Shown here: one piece after another, positions 45,515-57,338 of the stretch
Position numbering within the stretch: the first letter of the stretch is position 1
Layout of the letters: the number at the start of each line of letters is the position of its first letter
DNA from: Coleophoma eucalyptorum
Taxonomy: Eukaryota; Ascomycota; Leotiomycetes; Helotiales; Dermateaceae
NCBI GenBank assembly: GCA_026120035.1
Contig: JALRME010000055.1
Location: 62,001 to 126,000, forward strand
Length of the DNA: 64,000 bases
Direction of reading: 5' to 3'
Made by a program: the position numbers and the translations under genes
The notes under the pieces: generated by a model
Database searches by the model: none
Seen by the model: only the letters and a program-made list of their open reading frames with translations
What the model was told of the DNA's origin: nothing

Positions 45515-45991
45515 CTAGATATCTAGATCACCTCGTGTTATCTCAAAAGAATAGTCTGGTCCAGGCTCTTCGTTTTTAATATCGCCTGGTGACTCCCCTA
45601 TATATTCGCATTTACGACAAAGGGGCTTTTGGCGCGTTTTAAAATCATCATTATCGTTCTTTCTAGAAAATGCCTTGAGTCCTTTTCTTTTAGCGCCGTC
45701 ATCTACCACTTTCAGATCTATCCTATCACATATCTCGTAAACGCACTCGCAGGAGTCGCAGTCAAAGCATTTTGTTGGAACCGAGAAGAGATGACAGATC
45801 TCACATTTTGGGGCATCCCTTGGAATGTCCATTGGATGCTGAAGATCTTTAGGCCAACCCTTAGGAGGTTTCCAACCACAAGATCGACTATCCCATGCTT
45901 TGGGGAAAGGGGGTGGTGGGTGGCTCTGATGCGCTTTCGTGCTACCTCCAAGTCGATCAACAGGTAGCGGAGATATTACAGGTCGCACCAT
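45515..45991 (-). CDS. Cys-rich hypothetical protein
   Basis: A single-exon 158-aa ORF from ATG 45991. The Pro-rich N-terminus (about 50 aa) is followed by CEIC, CFDCDSCECVYEIC and, further on, CRKC. That gives nine Cys in paired spacing, which suggests one or two structural zinc sites. The C-terminus is acidic. There is no signal peptide, no recognised family and no linked partner. The clean frame and patterned cysteines support a real gene. Confidence 0.5.
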   Translation of the reverse strand: MVRPVISPLPVDRLGGSTKAHQSHPPPPFPKAWDSRSCGWKPPKGWPKDLQHPMDIPRDAPKCEICHLFSVPTKCFDCDSCECVYEICDRIDLKVVDDGAKRKGLKAFSRKNDNDDFKTRQKPLCRKCEYIGESPGDIKNEEPGPDYSFEITRGDLDI

Positions 45992-46887
45992 AGGCTCTTC
46001 TCGCGGGTGTAATTCTGAACGCCTAGTGTGGGCACATTAGGAGTACCTCTCCGAACTGGTATTCTCTCTTCCAGGAATCGATCCCGCGTGCGCGCTTTGA
46101 CCACATAATCAACCGGGGCAAGGCGGGGAACACCAAAAGTATAGCTTTCACACGATGATGAACATAGTAAAGTATTGTGGTGGGGAAAGTCCCATCAGAG
46201 CACATAGAGTTGCAGGACGTGGAATAGAGGGTAGTTCAGTAGAAGCACTACATTTCGCAGTTATCGTCAAGTTTTGGGTTGGTTAAAAAGGTATGTAAAT
46301 TTGTTGTTTTTCTATAGTACAGCCCAGCTGCATTTATATATGCAAGATCCTCGTGACAGAATAGAGTTGAAATCAGGTGACAGCAAGTAACCCCGTCACA
46401 GTATCATAGTATGAACACCATATTTCTACACTTTGTATGGCGACTTATTTGAGGTTGAATAGTCCGATGTTCCACGATCTAAAGGCATTTGTAGCCGCAG
46501 GCCACCATTAATGGCTGTCGGGAAATGCTCCCTGAAGAACTTGATGCCGACAGAGTTTTACAGAGTTATTTAAACACCGACGGTTAGCACCACATATGTA
46601 ATAGTCTTAGGTAAATATGGGTTCAAAAAATGAGATCAGAGTGTTTTAAGTTGTGAAACTCGTTTCTCTACTTGCTTATTGTACAGTATCCTAAGCAATG
46701 TCTCTTGCAATTCTCATCAACTTTGCGCTCCATGGCTGACGTTCTAGGAAGAGAATGTTGCCGTACCTAATTTTTGCATGCTATTTTTAGACCGGATATA
46801 TATTTAAAACTTCTTGATGACTATAAATGATAATATGTCGTCCTGAGAAGTCTAAAAAGTCACTGCAAATTCTTTTGAGTATTCAAA
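45992..46887. other. Intergenic
   Basis: No supported gene. ATATATTTAAAACTTC at about 46796-46811 may be the core promoter of the next gene. Confidence 0.45.
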
Positions 46888-47461
46888 ATGCAATTCTTAA
46901 TTGCTCTTCCTCTTATTTCTACGCTACTGATTTTGACCTCTCCCGCTTCTGCGCTTACTGCTTCGCAAAGAAACATTTTGCAGCAGACTGTCTCCGGCTT
47001 CGCGAACCAACTAAACGAAGATATCGCAGACACAACGCAATTTTTTGAAGCCTATCCGAGCCTTAGTAGACCAGCTTTAATTTCAGGAGCCAGTGCAGCA
47101 CAGGCAGCCCTCCAGAGCGCAATAGGTAATGCAGGTAGCGTTATTTCGGAACTATCCGATGGAGTTAATATTTCAATGGCGCAAGTAGTGAAGAGTGAGC
47201 TAATTGACAACGACTTTTTACTGGAAATATCTCTTCAGTTTCAAGATATTGCAGATGGTATGATTTTATATTCGCTTGATTCTAGCCCCTTATTTACTTC
47301 TAAATATAGGCTCATCGACTGATTTTTCATTTTCTCAAACCCTTGGTCTTTATTGTTCCGATGCTATTCCTGAGATTAATACTCTTTTCCAAATTGTCGG
47401 AAGTTTCGTGAATGACGGTACCACTATCGTTGCTCTGTTGCCAAGTAATTGTCCAAGTTAA
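46888..47461 (+). CDS. Small secreted protein (possible HsbA-like or effector-like)
   Basis: Exons 46888-47257 and 47310-47461 give 173 aa. The 52-nt intron (GTATGA...TAG) keeps phase 1. The first 22 residues (MQFLIALPLISTLLILTSPASA) are a typical signal peptide. The mature part is predicted mainly helical (SGFANQLNEDIADTTQFF, SGASAAQAALQSAIGNAGSV). Two Cys near the end (LYCSD, SNCPS) could pair. The size and helical character recall hydrophobic-surface-binding protein A or small effectors, but no diagnostic motif is certain. No membrane anchor or repeats are seen. Confidence 0.7.
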
Positions 47462-48999
47462 ATAGAATAACGAAAAACTTGTGGGAATTCCGAATTCTTT
47501 TCTTAGGATATTAAACGTCGTCGGAGGCAAAATATAGCGTAAAATGCACAAAGGGTTTTGACTTGCAAAGGGCAAGTGATAACATTAACAAGACATGAAA
47601 TTGCTGTTGCAAAAGAAAATTTATACATGCCTCATGAACAATTCCATTTTCTCTCCCGCCTTGGGTTCTCTTGAAGCTTTTTCGTGTTCTAAGTTAAAAT
47701 TCTCAATCCAATTATGTCGCCATGACCATGACCAAGCCCATTCCCACATACCCTTTGCATACTACACAGAGATCTTAAGCTCTCTCTGTAAAATGATAGA
47801 ATGCTAAGAATATAGGAATTTGTACGATCACCAGCTGCTATTTCTCAAACTTCGTGTTCTTCATGTTGGTAGAAAGTGATGCTCACGTTGGCAGACGTGA
47901 GCATGGACCGAGGCCGGTTTCTGGTGACAGTTTCTCCTCAAAAGTTGCATTCACCTCCAATGTGTCAGCCAAGGTTGACAGAGCCGATCCATCAGATTGA
48001 TGCTCAGAACGCAGGTTCTGCGTCTGTAACTAGAATGAGATGATTGTATCTATAAACCAACGCAAACCAACGCCTTACAGTACTTACCGCATACTTATTA
48101 CGACACAATTATCCCCGAACTGGCAACGAAATCGATACAATGACAACTAATACCTTGCTCAAAAAGTTAGTTGATCGCGAAGATGGGAACTAGGGCGGCG
48201 TCCAACAAAACATAAAAGTCTTGTCTGCGATTCTACTTTGATTCTAGGAATCACGATAATGTTCTATCGGACTTCAAGAAAATCTATACTTTTAAGCTCG
48301 GGCTGCAGAGAGATCCCAAAAGTGCCAGTTGCATACTAGGTGTGCAGCATTTGATAGGATTCTTGTCAAGGCACCAAAAGTATCTATAACATTTAAGGTA
48401 AGGCTCTAAACGTTCGAATTCTTAATCTGATACGCTCGTAAACCAGTTCAAAATATGTCCAAAGTGCTGACCTATACAATAAGCAGCAGAAATATGACGG
48501 AACCTTTTGTCTAAATCTTTTCAGGACTTGACTGGTTGTCGTTACGTCACCAATTTGGGCAATATCTGTTCTGACCGATTTTCAACTGCCGCTCTCAACA
48601 GGCGATATGATAATGTACTTTTTAAAGAAAGCGTTCTGTGGAAAAGGCGCGATGCAGCTGCGTGGTATTAGCGAAATGCAGATTCATCGTGAAGTGAGTG
48701 CACTATCAGGCCAAAAATTTACAGATCATGCAACAACGGTTATCCATGCTGAGTTAGAGAATGGATTGCTGTATTATATTAAGTAATAATGCGCAGTCTG
48801 CTCAAGTATAATGATAAAAGGCGAGCACAGGAGCAACTGCCTAGTTTCAAAATTTGGAGATGTTCTGGCCACAGAAGTATATCTTTTTCCACTGATGCGG
48901 GAGTTGATCTGGAAAATCGGGTTAAAGACACTGATGGGTCATGACTTTGTGACTTAAAGCCCGGAATTTCTTCGAGATCTTTGAGACTTAGACTTAAGA
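47462..48999. other. Intergenic, weak coding traces
   Basis: A stretch near 48140 opens MTTNTLLKKLVDREDG. Another near 48520-48665 reads DLTGCRYVTNLGNICSDRFS before a stop. Both look gene-like but are broken, and may be remnants of an F-box-like gene. Nothing firm is seen. Confidence 0.35.
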
Positions 49000-49569
49000 G
49001 TGTTTCAGTTGCTGCTTGGCGTGGAGAATCTGCCTCTTCCAAGATACCGCTCAGCTCGGGAACCACGCGATTGTGTCCTTCTTGCCGTCACCGAGCATCA
49101 TCAAGCTTTGTTCGACAACTTAAGCAGCCGCAAAAAGGCTGAGCAGTATGGAGATCTTTCTGATGTAAGAGATATTTTCAAAACACGGCTGAAAGATTGG
49201 ACCAGCGCAGGTATTACTATTGCTTCTTGCATAGGTCAAATACAGACTTTCTCTGGGCCGCAAATGTCAACTCGGCACGTGTGGCATTTTTTTTTGTTTG
49301 GTGTATCTTTCAGCACGGAGATAATCTTCAAGGGATACGCAGAGATATCAGGGACTATATCCGGTATGAGCAGAGCAGACAGAAAATGGAAGTCAACTTC
49401 AATTCGATGTTCAGTACTTAACGACTGTCGTCTCCTCAATGCCACTTATCTGGAAACCCTTTGGCTGGAAGCTCATACCTTCTCTTTCAAATTAGCCAAG
49501 GACGATTTTATCATCACCGAGGCTCCAGTTGATCGGACCTGCTCGAGTCAACGAGAAGCTATGCGCTAA
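49000..49569 (+). CDS. Unrecognised ORF, possible gene remnant
   Basis: A 189-codon open frame. It contains DCVLLAVTEHHQALFDNLSSRKKAEQ and DIFKTRLKDWTSAGITIASC, which look like real protein for about 90 residues. The later half is less convincing. There is no family match, and the start is uncertain because the upstream frame is broken. It could be a single exon of a decayed gene. Confidence 0.35.
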   Translation: MFQLLLGVENLPLPRYRSAREPRDCVLLAVTEHHQALFDNLSSRKKAEQYGDLSDVRDIFKTRLKDWTSAGITIASCIGQIQTFSGPQMSTRHVWHFFLFGVSFSTEIIFKGYAEISGTISGMSRADRKWKSTSIRCSVLNDCRLLNATYLETLWLEAHTFSFKLAKDDFIITEAPVDRTCSSQREAMR

Positions 49570-51776
49570 GGAAGGGGGATTTGGTCTGTGTTTATCCGGC
49601 GCACATCAAACAGACGAAAGGAATTTTTTTAATGCACAATATTTTGATCCCTTTCGGTTTCTTAATGGAGATTAATCTACAAGAAAAAGCCAGGTCAGAA
49701 TATGGAAAAATGTACGTATTTAGTGGTGGCAAAGGTGAGTGTAAGGGGACAATCTTCGCTAGATTAGAAATCCTCCTCTAGGTGGCTAGCTACTTGATAC
49801 ACTTCTGGGACATAGATCCTATAAACAACAATCTGGACTGGGACCAATCGAGAAGGATTTCTTTTAGTGGTGCTCATCTACTGCAAAATTATGCTAAAGT
49901 AAAAATGTTAAAAAGGGTTGACAGTGGGGAGGATATCTAGGTCCCCTGTGGAACACACCTAGACTGAATCACGAAACGTTGCCCATCCTCGATTTTTTAC
50001 AACACGACAAGCTACAAGGCCTACCACAAATTGATTCTTCTTGAAGCTAGACAATGCCCAATGTTTTTCTTTGCATCTTCAGACTGTCATGCACTCTTTA
50101 ATTTATATTTGCCTGCACTTCTGTCTGCTTTTGGTATTGGTCCCTGGCACTATTATGCATTTCTTGGTCAATGTGAGATAAAGTTGTACATTTGCTCATT
50201 CTGCCTTCCCGTGCTTAGAGCCAGATTATGTCTCTGTCTTCCATCCGCATCGCTGCCACATAATATAGTCGATCTTTGCTATATTTATCTGCCTCCCGCG
50301 TTTATTCCTTTGTTATACACTCTTTCCTTTGAGCTGAGCCTCATCAATCTAACTTACCAGCTCTCTGTGTTTGCTCCTTGTACTCTCATCTGAGTGGCGT
50401 GGCTTGGAACCTTGTTCGATCTTTCTGTTATACAGGCCGTGTTCCAGGACTCAAGCCCAAGTGTTTTGTGGTTGGCTCTATATATATATATATATATATT
50501 GGACAAGGGCAACCATATACATCTACATTCAATCCATCTCTACTGTGAAAATGCAACAGTCAACGTTCTTACTTCCGAATTCCGATTGCAGTATACCCAG
50601 TCAGTATACCCAGTATCAAAAAACTCTATGAACAGCTTCGGCTGGATAACACAGACAAAAACTCGAAAAGGCAATTTTTTTATCGTCTCCACAGGTGGCG
50701 AAAGACATATAAAACTTCTGGCGGGAGAAAAGGACCAGCATTGATTTCTTGGAAAGACAGAGAAACCCAAGAGGCTTATCGGAATTGCTGGAACATTCTA
50801 TGAAAGTAAAGAGAAATGTTTTGGAGCCGGCAGAACTTGACTACCCAATAAGTGACAGGTAAAATTTCTTGCTGGTTCAATACTCCATCACGCTGAACTT
50901 TATTTAGGATTAAAGCAATCTTAAAGTAAATCATTTGGAGACAAAATAAATATGCTGCTATCGATGAAAATAATCCTGTACGGGCATAAGACTTCTTGCA
51001 GCACCACAAAGTACAGTGACGGAAGGTCACGACACCAAGGGGGAGACATCTCAATATACGCCATCGTCTAAACCGACAAAGACTTCCGCAGCATCACAGA
51101 TTTCGACGTCACACTCGATAATTTCAAACACATCACGTCCCAATCTCCAATTTGAAGAAAGGATCTGGATCGTAAAGTCTAAAACGCCGTACTTAAGCCA
51201 CAAGCGATGGAAAGCCGTCTTGCTTAAAGACATAAATTTGGGATCTTTCACTCAGAAAGTTGATCTCAACCACACAATTGTTCTCACTTCAAGGAGCTTA
51301 AATTTATACTCAAAACGCACAAGCTCGAGTTTACTGATTCGGTCTCCGAGAATGACGAAGAGGGTTTTTGTTGCCTTAAAGGAACGCATTGATGAGAAGA
51401 TTGAAGTAGCTTTGAAAAGAGGCAAACGGTCGTATAGCATATTTGTTGAGCCAAGTGGCATAGAGTAGGGACTCAAGGACAAAGGCCTTGAGATGGAGGA
51501 TGCAGAATTGCAAGACTTCTAATCAGATTGCTGAATACTAAGACAAGCACTGACGGAAAGCTATTGATGGGTAGATCTTGCTTTTAACGCGTATATGTCC
51601 GATATATAATTATACTAGTATCTAAATCCAAGAGAAAGAAAAGAACCATAGTGAAAAGAAAGCGATATGAAGCTTCGGAAATAAATCAGAATGATGTGGG
51701 ATTTCGCCAAGTGCTCCAAGAAGTCCCAGAATACCATCACACATCAACGAGTACGATTTATAGCAACAAATTATAC
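49570..51776. other. Intergenic with TA microsatellite
   Basis: A (TA)n microsatellite lies at about 50478-50499. The frame at 51016-51468 (150 codons, basic) begins only at GTG and has no recognised feature, so it is not called. Confidence 0.4.
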
Positions 51777-51957
51777 TGTTGGTTTACGTTAGGTAACGTA
51801 GGATTTGACCTATGTGTCAAACAGGTGTAATGTTCATAAAATTGGTTAAAGATCTTGATTGGAGAGAGCGTGAGGCAGAGAGGTATAAGTACCTCTCTCG
51901 CTAAGAATACATATGACTAGGTCTCGTGATTGACCTGTTGTAAATAGCATTCTGACA
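51777..51957 (+). repeat. Solo LTR, family 2, with TATAC target duplication
   Basis: 181 bp from TGTTGGTTTACGTTAGG to AGCATTCTGACA. It is flanked by the direct repeat TATAC (51772-51776 and 51958-51962). It carries GAGAGGTATAAGTACCTCTC, the TATA-centred palindrome. This copy sets the family ends. Confidence 0.9.
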
Positions 51958-52267
51958 TATACCTTGTCCGAGCACTCTAGGATAAAACTGCTAATGTGGG
52001 ACATTTAAGGTTCGCTAATGACTAACTTAAATCACTTATTACACTCAAAATGGCGGCTAATGGCAAGGTGAAGTCCAGTTGCCCGTGATTCGAGTATTGT
52101 ACTTATACTCGTGATTCCTGAAATAGACCAAGATGATTTAATATTGACTAAATTACAAAGGAGAGGAGCTCCAGTGGCTGATACTTTAAAATTGCAAGTC
52201 CGAATTTGCCACGCTATTGTCGGCAGGTTGATAACACAAATAGATTGGTTTAAATGATTTCCCGGCT

Positions 52268-53164
52268 TCAAAAATTCCCTTCCATATTGCCCTGTGACCA
52301 TTCATTCACTAAAACTACAAACTTTGGTCCCACTTTGAGCTTCACTAGTTTCTGAGGCAGACAATCTCTCTTGGTGTGATGCAAAACTTTGGTGATTCCT
52401 ACTCTGGCTGGCTGGTGTCTGGTCCTTACACTCTTACTGGATTTTCTTCCGCGCGTATTTTGTCGTTTCGTCATCTGCTGAGATACATTAGCATTTTCTC
52501 CCATAGAAATGCAATTTGATCTACTAACCTTGTCGCCAGAAAGAAGTGTGTCATTTATTATGCTCCATTCTACTAAACCCATACCTGATGCCGATGAAGC
52601 CACATGAGCCTCTGAGAGAATAACATCCAGTAACGGCTCGTCAATCCAAGTATTCGATTGTGCCTTTTCCAGGTCATAGTCTAACATAGAGTTCACAGTC
52701 CGATATCTGCAAAGACTATTAGAAGCTTTAGCATAATCCATTCCGAAAATTTCCTCATCTCCGTAGTAAAAAAGTCCATCCGTTGGCATCTGAACTGGCG
52801 GAAGACTTTCTTCTTGAAATTCGGCGAGATATTCTTCCCAGTATTCCCTTTCAACTGAGGATAATCCACAATCTTCCCTGGAAACGTTGGCTTCTGTTTC
52901 TGTAATGTAGCACAAAGGTAATGAATCCCCTTCTGGTGCGATATCCTTCGTAGTAGTTTTCCCCAAGCTGTGGTCTTTTTCTTTGGAATTGTCATTTGAA
53001 AAGAAGATATCTAGGTCGATTTGTTGGATATCGAAGTTGTCGAGATTATCAGTGTAGTTGCTAGGCGAATCGAACAGCACGTCAAGGTCGACAATGTGAT
53101 CAGAGCTTGGTAAATCCAAGAGAGCCGCTGTTGCTGAGATATCTGTTGGTTTGAGTGAAGACAT
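52268..53164 (-). CDS. Acidic hypothetical protein with basic C-terminus
   Basis: A single-exon ORF of 298 aa from ATG 53164. Residues 1-120 are rich in Asp/Glu, Leu and Ser (HIVDLDVLFDSPSN, IQQIDLDIFFSND), resembling transcription activation segments. A middle helix reads SSVEREYWEEYLAEFQEE. Near residue 240 is a basic cluster (KRQNTRGRKSSKSVRTRHQ). No DNA-binding domain is recognised. A nuclear regulatory role is only a guess from composition. The frame is intact. Confidence 0.5.
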   Translation of the reverse strand: MSSLKPTDISATAALLDLPSSDHIVDLDVLFDSPSNYTDNLDNFDIQQIDLDIFFSNDNSKEKDHSLGKTTTKDIAPEGDSLPLCYITETEANVSREDCGLSSVEREYWEEYLAEFQEESLPPVQMPTDGLFYYGDEEIFGMDYAKASNSLCRYRTVNSMLDYDLEKAQSNTWIDEPLLDVILSEAHVASSASGMGLVEWSIINDTLLSGDKVSRSNCISMGENANVSQQMTKRQNTRGRKSSKSVRTRHQPARVGITKVLHHTKRDCLPQKLVKLKVGPKFVVLVNEWSQGNMEGNF

Positions 53165-53182
53165 TTGGAGGTTTAATGCCAA

Positions 53183-54569
53183 TAGCTGTGCTTTGAGAAT
53201 TCTGGGAGGAGTTTAAGGAACTAGCACTAAGAATCTGGAATAGATGGAGGTGCGGAAGCTGGGAGGACGGTCAATTTATGATAGTCGGACATGCTCTGGG
53301 GCCACATATCCAACCTCATGCATGAATTGCACTCCTGCTCAACCATGATGTCATGTATTCCTTGCCCACGCCACCTGCTTGGGCTAGAAGCACAGTTCGA
53401 TCCGAGAGGCAAAAGGCTCCATTGCATGAAAACTACGGGGTTTTCAGCTTTTCGAGGCTCGGATCCAGGATCAATCTTGCCTCTCCCCCTGATCTCAAAC
53501 GTGGCTTTGCTATCAGTCCTACGCGTAAGGCATACTTCCATATGAGTTACTACAAATTATATGGACAGATCCAGCAGCCTGCCTTGAACTGGAGAGGCAC
53601 TGATAATTTGCATGAAAGTCTGAGTGGGCAGTGTTCCACTGAAGCATCAGAACTTTGGTGGGATAGTTACAGAAATAGACCGACGGCAGTCTGTTATTGT
53701 TCACGGCTCCCAGCCATTGATATCTTCCAGAGTCGGTCTCACCGATTCAGATCATCCCTCAAAGCCTTCTCAAAACTAACGAACATCTTAGCTACACCCG
53801 GAGCTTGGAATATCGATCGATCCTTGCATAAGCTCCTTGACCAAATTTTCATTGAGACATTCTTTTCCAAATCTTGGAGTGCAGAACGGAAATTCATCGA
53901 CTTTCATTCTGTGGATGCACCTGTTTCTGGAGACAGAATATCCAAAGAGAACAGTTCTGGAATAGGGTATTATGATGCATTATGATGTTGTCGATAATTG
54001 GTCTTCCTGGAACAGAGGTCGTGGCTGTTTCATTGATTTCTTCGGCAAGACGAGAAGGGCTACTGTCTTCAATGGATCCATCCTAGTGTCCGTGCCTTTA
54101 GTCGGACAAGTTGCGAATACCTTCACGTCATGCCAATAGATGCGGATCCACAAGTAGAACGGGTTCTCTATCATGGCATGCCAAGGTGGTATCGCGATCA
54201 TATCCGAAATGAACTAGCGAGAAATAGTATTTGGCCGTCAAACCGACAAGACAGCAGTTGGAGTAACGTATAAGATAAGTCCAAGGCCATCCTGCTTCTT
54301 AAAACAATTCTGATATACTCGTCAGCAAGTTTTGGTCATGATCAATCTTTTGGCCCGATTGCACCACCCATCTCAGCAACAAGTGTTCAACAAATTTTAG
54401 GAAGGACTTTTGTAAATCCAGCCCTATGTTTAGTTTTCCGTTACAGTACGAAAGGGATTGAAGAACTTTTACAAGACCATATTATACTTGTGTGAAGTAG
54501 CGTGAAGTTACTCGCTCGTGCTAGTACTTTCCCGGGCTCTGTTCTTAAGTTTTTAGATGGAAACATCAT
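53183..54569. other. Unresolved coding-like region
   Basis: Both strands hold ORFs of over 100 codons: minus 53227-53541, and plus 53353-53985 continuing with breaks to about 54260. The plus frames include PIDADPQVERVLYHGMPRWYRDHI, which looks protein-like. No family is recognised and the strand is uncertain. Confidence 0.3.
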
Positions 54570-56143
54570 CTTTATAATCCCAATACTTCAAGGCTTACTT
54601 CCCAAGAAGAACTAGCTATTATAAACTATATTCTCGACTAAGATGCTCGTGGATTCCCTCCTCGACCTCAAGCTGTTCAAGAAATAGCAGATCTTCTCCT
54701 TGCCGAACGCGACGCGCCTCCTGTAGGAAAGAATTGGACCTCCAACTTTATCAAACGTCGTACAGAGATTTAGACGAAATTCAGTCGCAAATACGACTAC
54801 AAGAGAGCTCTCTGCGAAGATCTAGTCATTATTAGGGGCTGGTTTAAGCTCGTACGAAATACGATTACAAAATATTGAATAGTAGAGGAGGATATATATA
54901 ACTTCGATGAAGCTGGATTCCTTATAGGAGTTATTGCTACTGCCAAAGTGGTTACAAGCTCAGAGTCAAGGAGTCGGCCTAAGACTGTACAACCAGGGAA
55001 TTGAGAATAGGTCTCTATTATAGAGGGTATTAACTCGTACGACTAGGCACTACCTCCATTTATTATTTTCAAAGGCCAGAACCACCTCTCGGCCTGGTAT
55101 AAAGACTCTAATCTCCCACAGGATTTGGTAATAACACTAAGTGAAAATAGGTGGACTACAAACGAAATTGGATTCCAGTGGATTCAGCACTTTGATAGGC
55201 ACACAAGGAGTCGTACAACTGGGAAATACCGTCTCCTTATTCTAGATGGGCACGAGTCCTACTTATCAGCTCAATTCTAGCAATTCTATACGGAAAAAAA
55301 TATTATTACACTTTGTATGCCTCCGCATTCCTCTCATTTACTTTAGCCTTTGGACGTAGGTTTTTTTAGTCCATTAAAGGCGCTCTATAGCAAGCAAGTC
55401 GAGAATCTCGTTCGAGTCCGTATTCACTATATTACTAAGCTTAAGTTCCTCTCTGTATTTAAGGAGGCATTTAAAGCTACCTTTACAAAGCAGAATATTA
55501 AAAGTAGATTCCGTGCTAACTTACAGGCTTAGTTCTATACGATCCAAAGAATGTCCTCTCTTACCTCGATCTCTAGTTACATACACCACCGCCACTACCT
55601 CCTATCTAAGAAGTAGATTGGACCTCAAAGACACTACAGAATACAGTAGAGCTTGAATTCCAGACCTCACATATTAAGGAACGTATTACAAAACACTAGA
55701 ACAGCTCTCCAACTCCAATTAGTAAGGCCTTTGACCGGCTTGTCAAAGGAGCTCAAATTATGATCTATTCAGCTACGCTTCATAAGGCCGAGGTTAAAGC
55801 CTTACAAGAGGCAAACCAGGCTGAAAAAAGAAGGGAAAGAAAGCGAAAGAGGCGTATATACCAAGGTGGAAGTCTTACGGTCGAAGAAGGTCAAGAGCTT
55901 ATTCAAAGTACTTAAAATCAAAAGGATAAAGGAAATAGTACTATTCAAGCCGAGGGCTCAAAAGGACGACAGCGACGATATGGGTTATGTAACGAAACTG
56001 GACATAATAATCATATATGTAAGCAACCATAGGATTCGATTGATATAGAATAAGTAGTGTTTTATAACTATGTTATAGTTATAATCAAGGTTAATACACG
56101 GATAGTATGTTTTAGTGTTCAACTCGCTTGGGAAATACGTTAA
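54570..56143 (+). mobile_element. Decayed Fot1/pogo element, family B
   Basis: The frames match element B in order: TSQEELAIINYILD, LLLAERDAPPVGKNWTSNFI, IYNFDEAGFLIG (first Asp), LLILDGHESY (second Asp) and PLDVGFFSPLKAL (third Asp). The zinc-knuckle region is degraded. Unlike the copy at 41542, the middle is present. Many TAG/TAA stops interrupt it. The right end keeps a TIR remnant, CAACTCGCTTGGGAAATACG, at about 56119-56138. The left TIR is gone. Confidence 0.85.
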
Positions 56144-56892
56144 TAAATGGGTCAAATGTTTGGAAGCTGAGTGCGATTTACTCTCTATGATCGAGAAGAT
56201 GAGAGTGGATGCCGAAAGTGAAAAAATGTCGAGGTCGAATGATGACAAGTGTTGAGGAAGTGTCGATGGTGACAATGATGATGGTGACGAGGGGAGGGTG
56301 ACGTTAACTGCGGCGGGATATGGCTATCCCGGCCCCGCGCATGTATATAACCCCAGATCTCAGGCCACAAGATGCACCCCCTTTTTAGCCGAGCGAAGGA
56401 CGTGGTAGCCTACTGAACTCAAGGAATTGGATAGTACCTAACTTAAGTATTGAGGAATAATTTGATTGTGCTAACCAAGCATTATATTTGGCATATAGGG
56501 GCTTCCCAGGTATCCGTAGTTTCCTAAGAAACTGATTACTTCATCCACCGTTCTAAGTTCCTCCTTTAAGCACTATACTTGACAAAGCGTAACCCCAAAC
56601 TCGTGATTGGCGACAAGATGGGTGGTGTCAAACAAGCATGATAATTAACGAAAGCAAACTACAAGCAGGTTAATCAGGATGACTTCATTTATCTAACACT
56701 AACGACTACAGTAGTCTATACCCTTAAAATCTAGGCTTGTAGCATACATTGTCGCCCAACTTCTACCAGCATCTCTATCGTCTTTAGCACGCAACCGACG
56801 TCTTTATCCGAGTTTTCATGGCACCTGCCGAGTTCAACCGCGAGTCCCCTTAATTCCTTCAGTAAGTTAGTGGGCGACCAGCATAATAGGAA
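56144..56892. other. Intergenic with promoter-like box
   Basis: A GC-rich patch followed by GCATGTATATAACCCC near 56338-56353 looks like a core promoter, but no gene follows it. No gene is supported. Confidence 0.4.
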
Positions 56893-57338
56893 TTAAGGGG
56901 TTTGGATGATATTTACTTCGCTTATCTCGCTAGGATCTATCCACTCATACCAGATCTTCAGGTCGATTTCGTCATTTTCGTCGTCACCAATGAAGACCTC
57001 AATCCATGACGGATCATCCTGATCAAGAAAACCAAGCATTTGCTGCCATTTCCCATTGGTACCGTTTCTATACGCGGTACACTCTGTGCCATCAGAGGTC
57101 CTATCTAAAGTTAAGTGATTTGATTTCAACGATATCAAAATGCGCGATGCAGAAATTGAAGAAGCTTTCCATATTCATCTTGAGTACCTGCCATGACAAA
57201 GGGCGCGTACTCTTGTGGCATCTTAGAAACATAAATCTTCGAATTGCTCCGATGAACGGGAATTTGGACTGAAATCGAATCGCTTTGGTCATTTTGATAA
57301 GCGTGCCGTGGTCTTATTGCTTGCTTCGGAGTACTCAT
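56893..57338 (-). CDS. Small hypothetical protein, two exons
   Basis: Exons 57338-57188 and 57104-56893 give 120 aa. The 83-nt intron (GTACTC...TTTAG) joins in phase 1, so YAPFVMA continues as DRTSDGTECTAYRNG. The C-terminus is acidic (IEVFIGDDENDEIDLKIWYEW). The upstream frame around 57400-57480 is also open and Glu/Ser-rich (NYTPENLENESSVDGDSEYEYSE), so the true start may be further upstream with another intron. There is no family match. Confidence 0.45.

Noticed and set aside
46075..46130. GGGATCGATTCC on the minus strand as a tRNA T-arm
   Set aside because: Loop spacing is wrong and no cloverleaf can be drawn.
51016..51468. 150-codon basic ORF
   Set aside because: It starts only at GTG, has no domain pattern, and no splice extension gives an ATG start.
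56185..56370. His-rich 61-codon ORF
   Set aside because: The His run comes from a GATGGTGA-type simple repeat and no gene context supports it.
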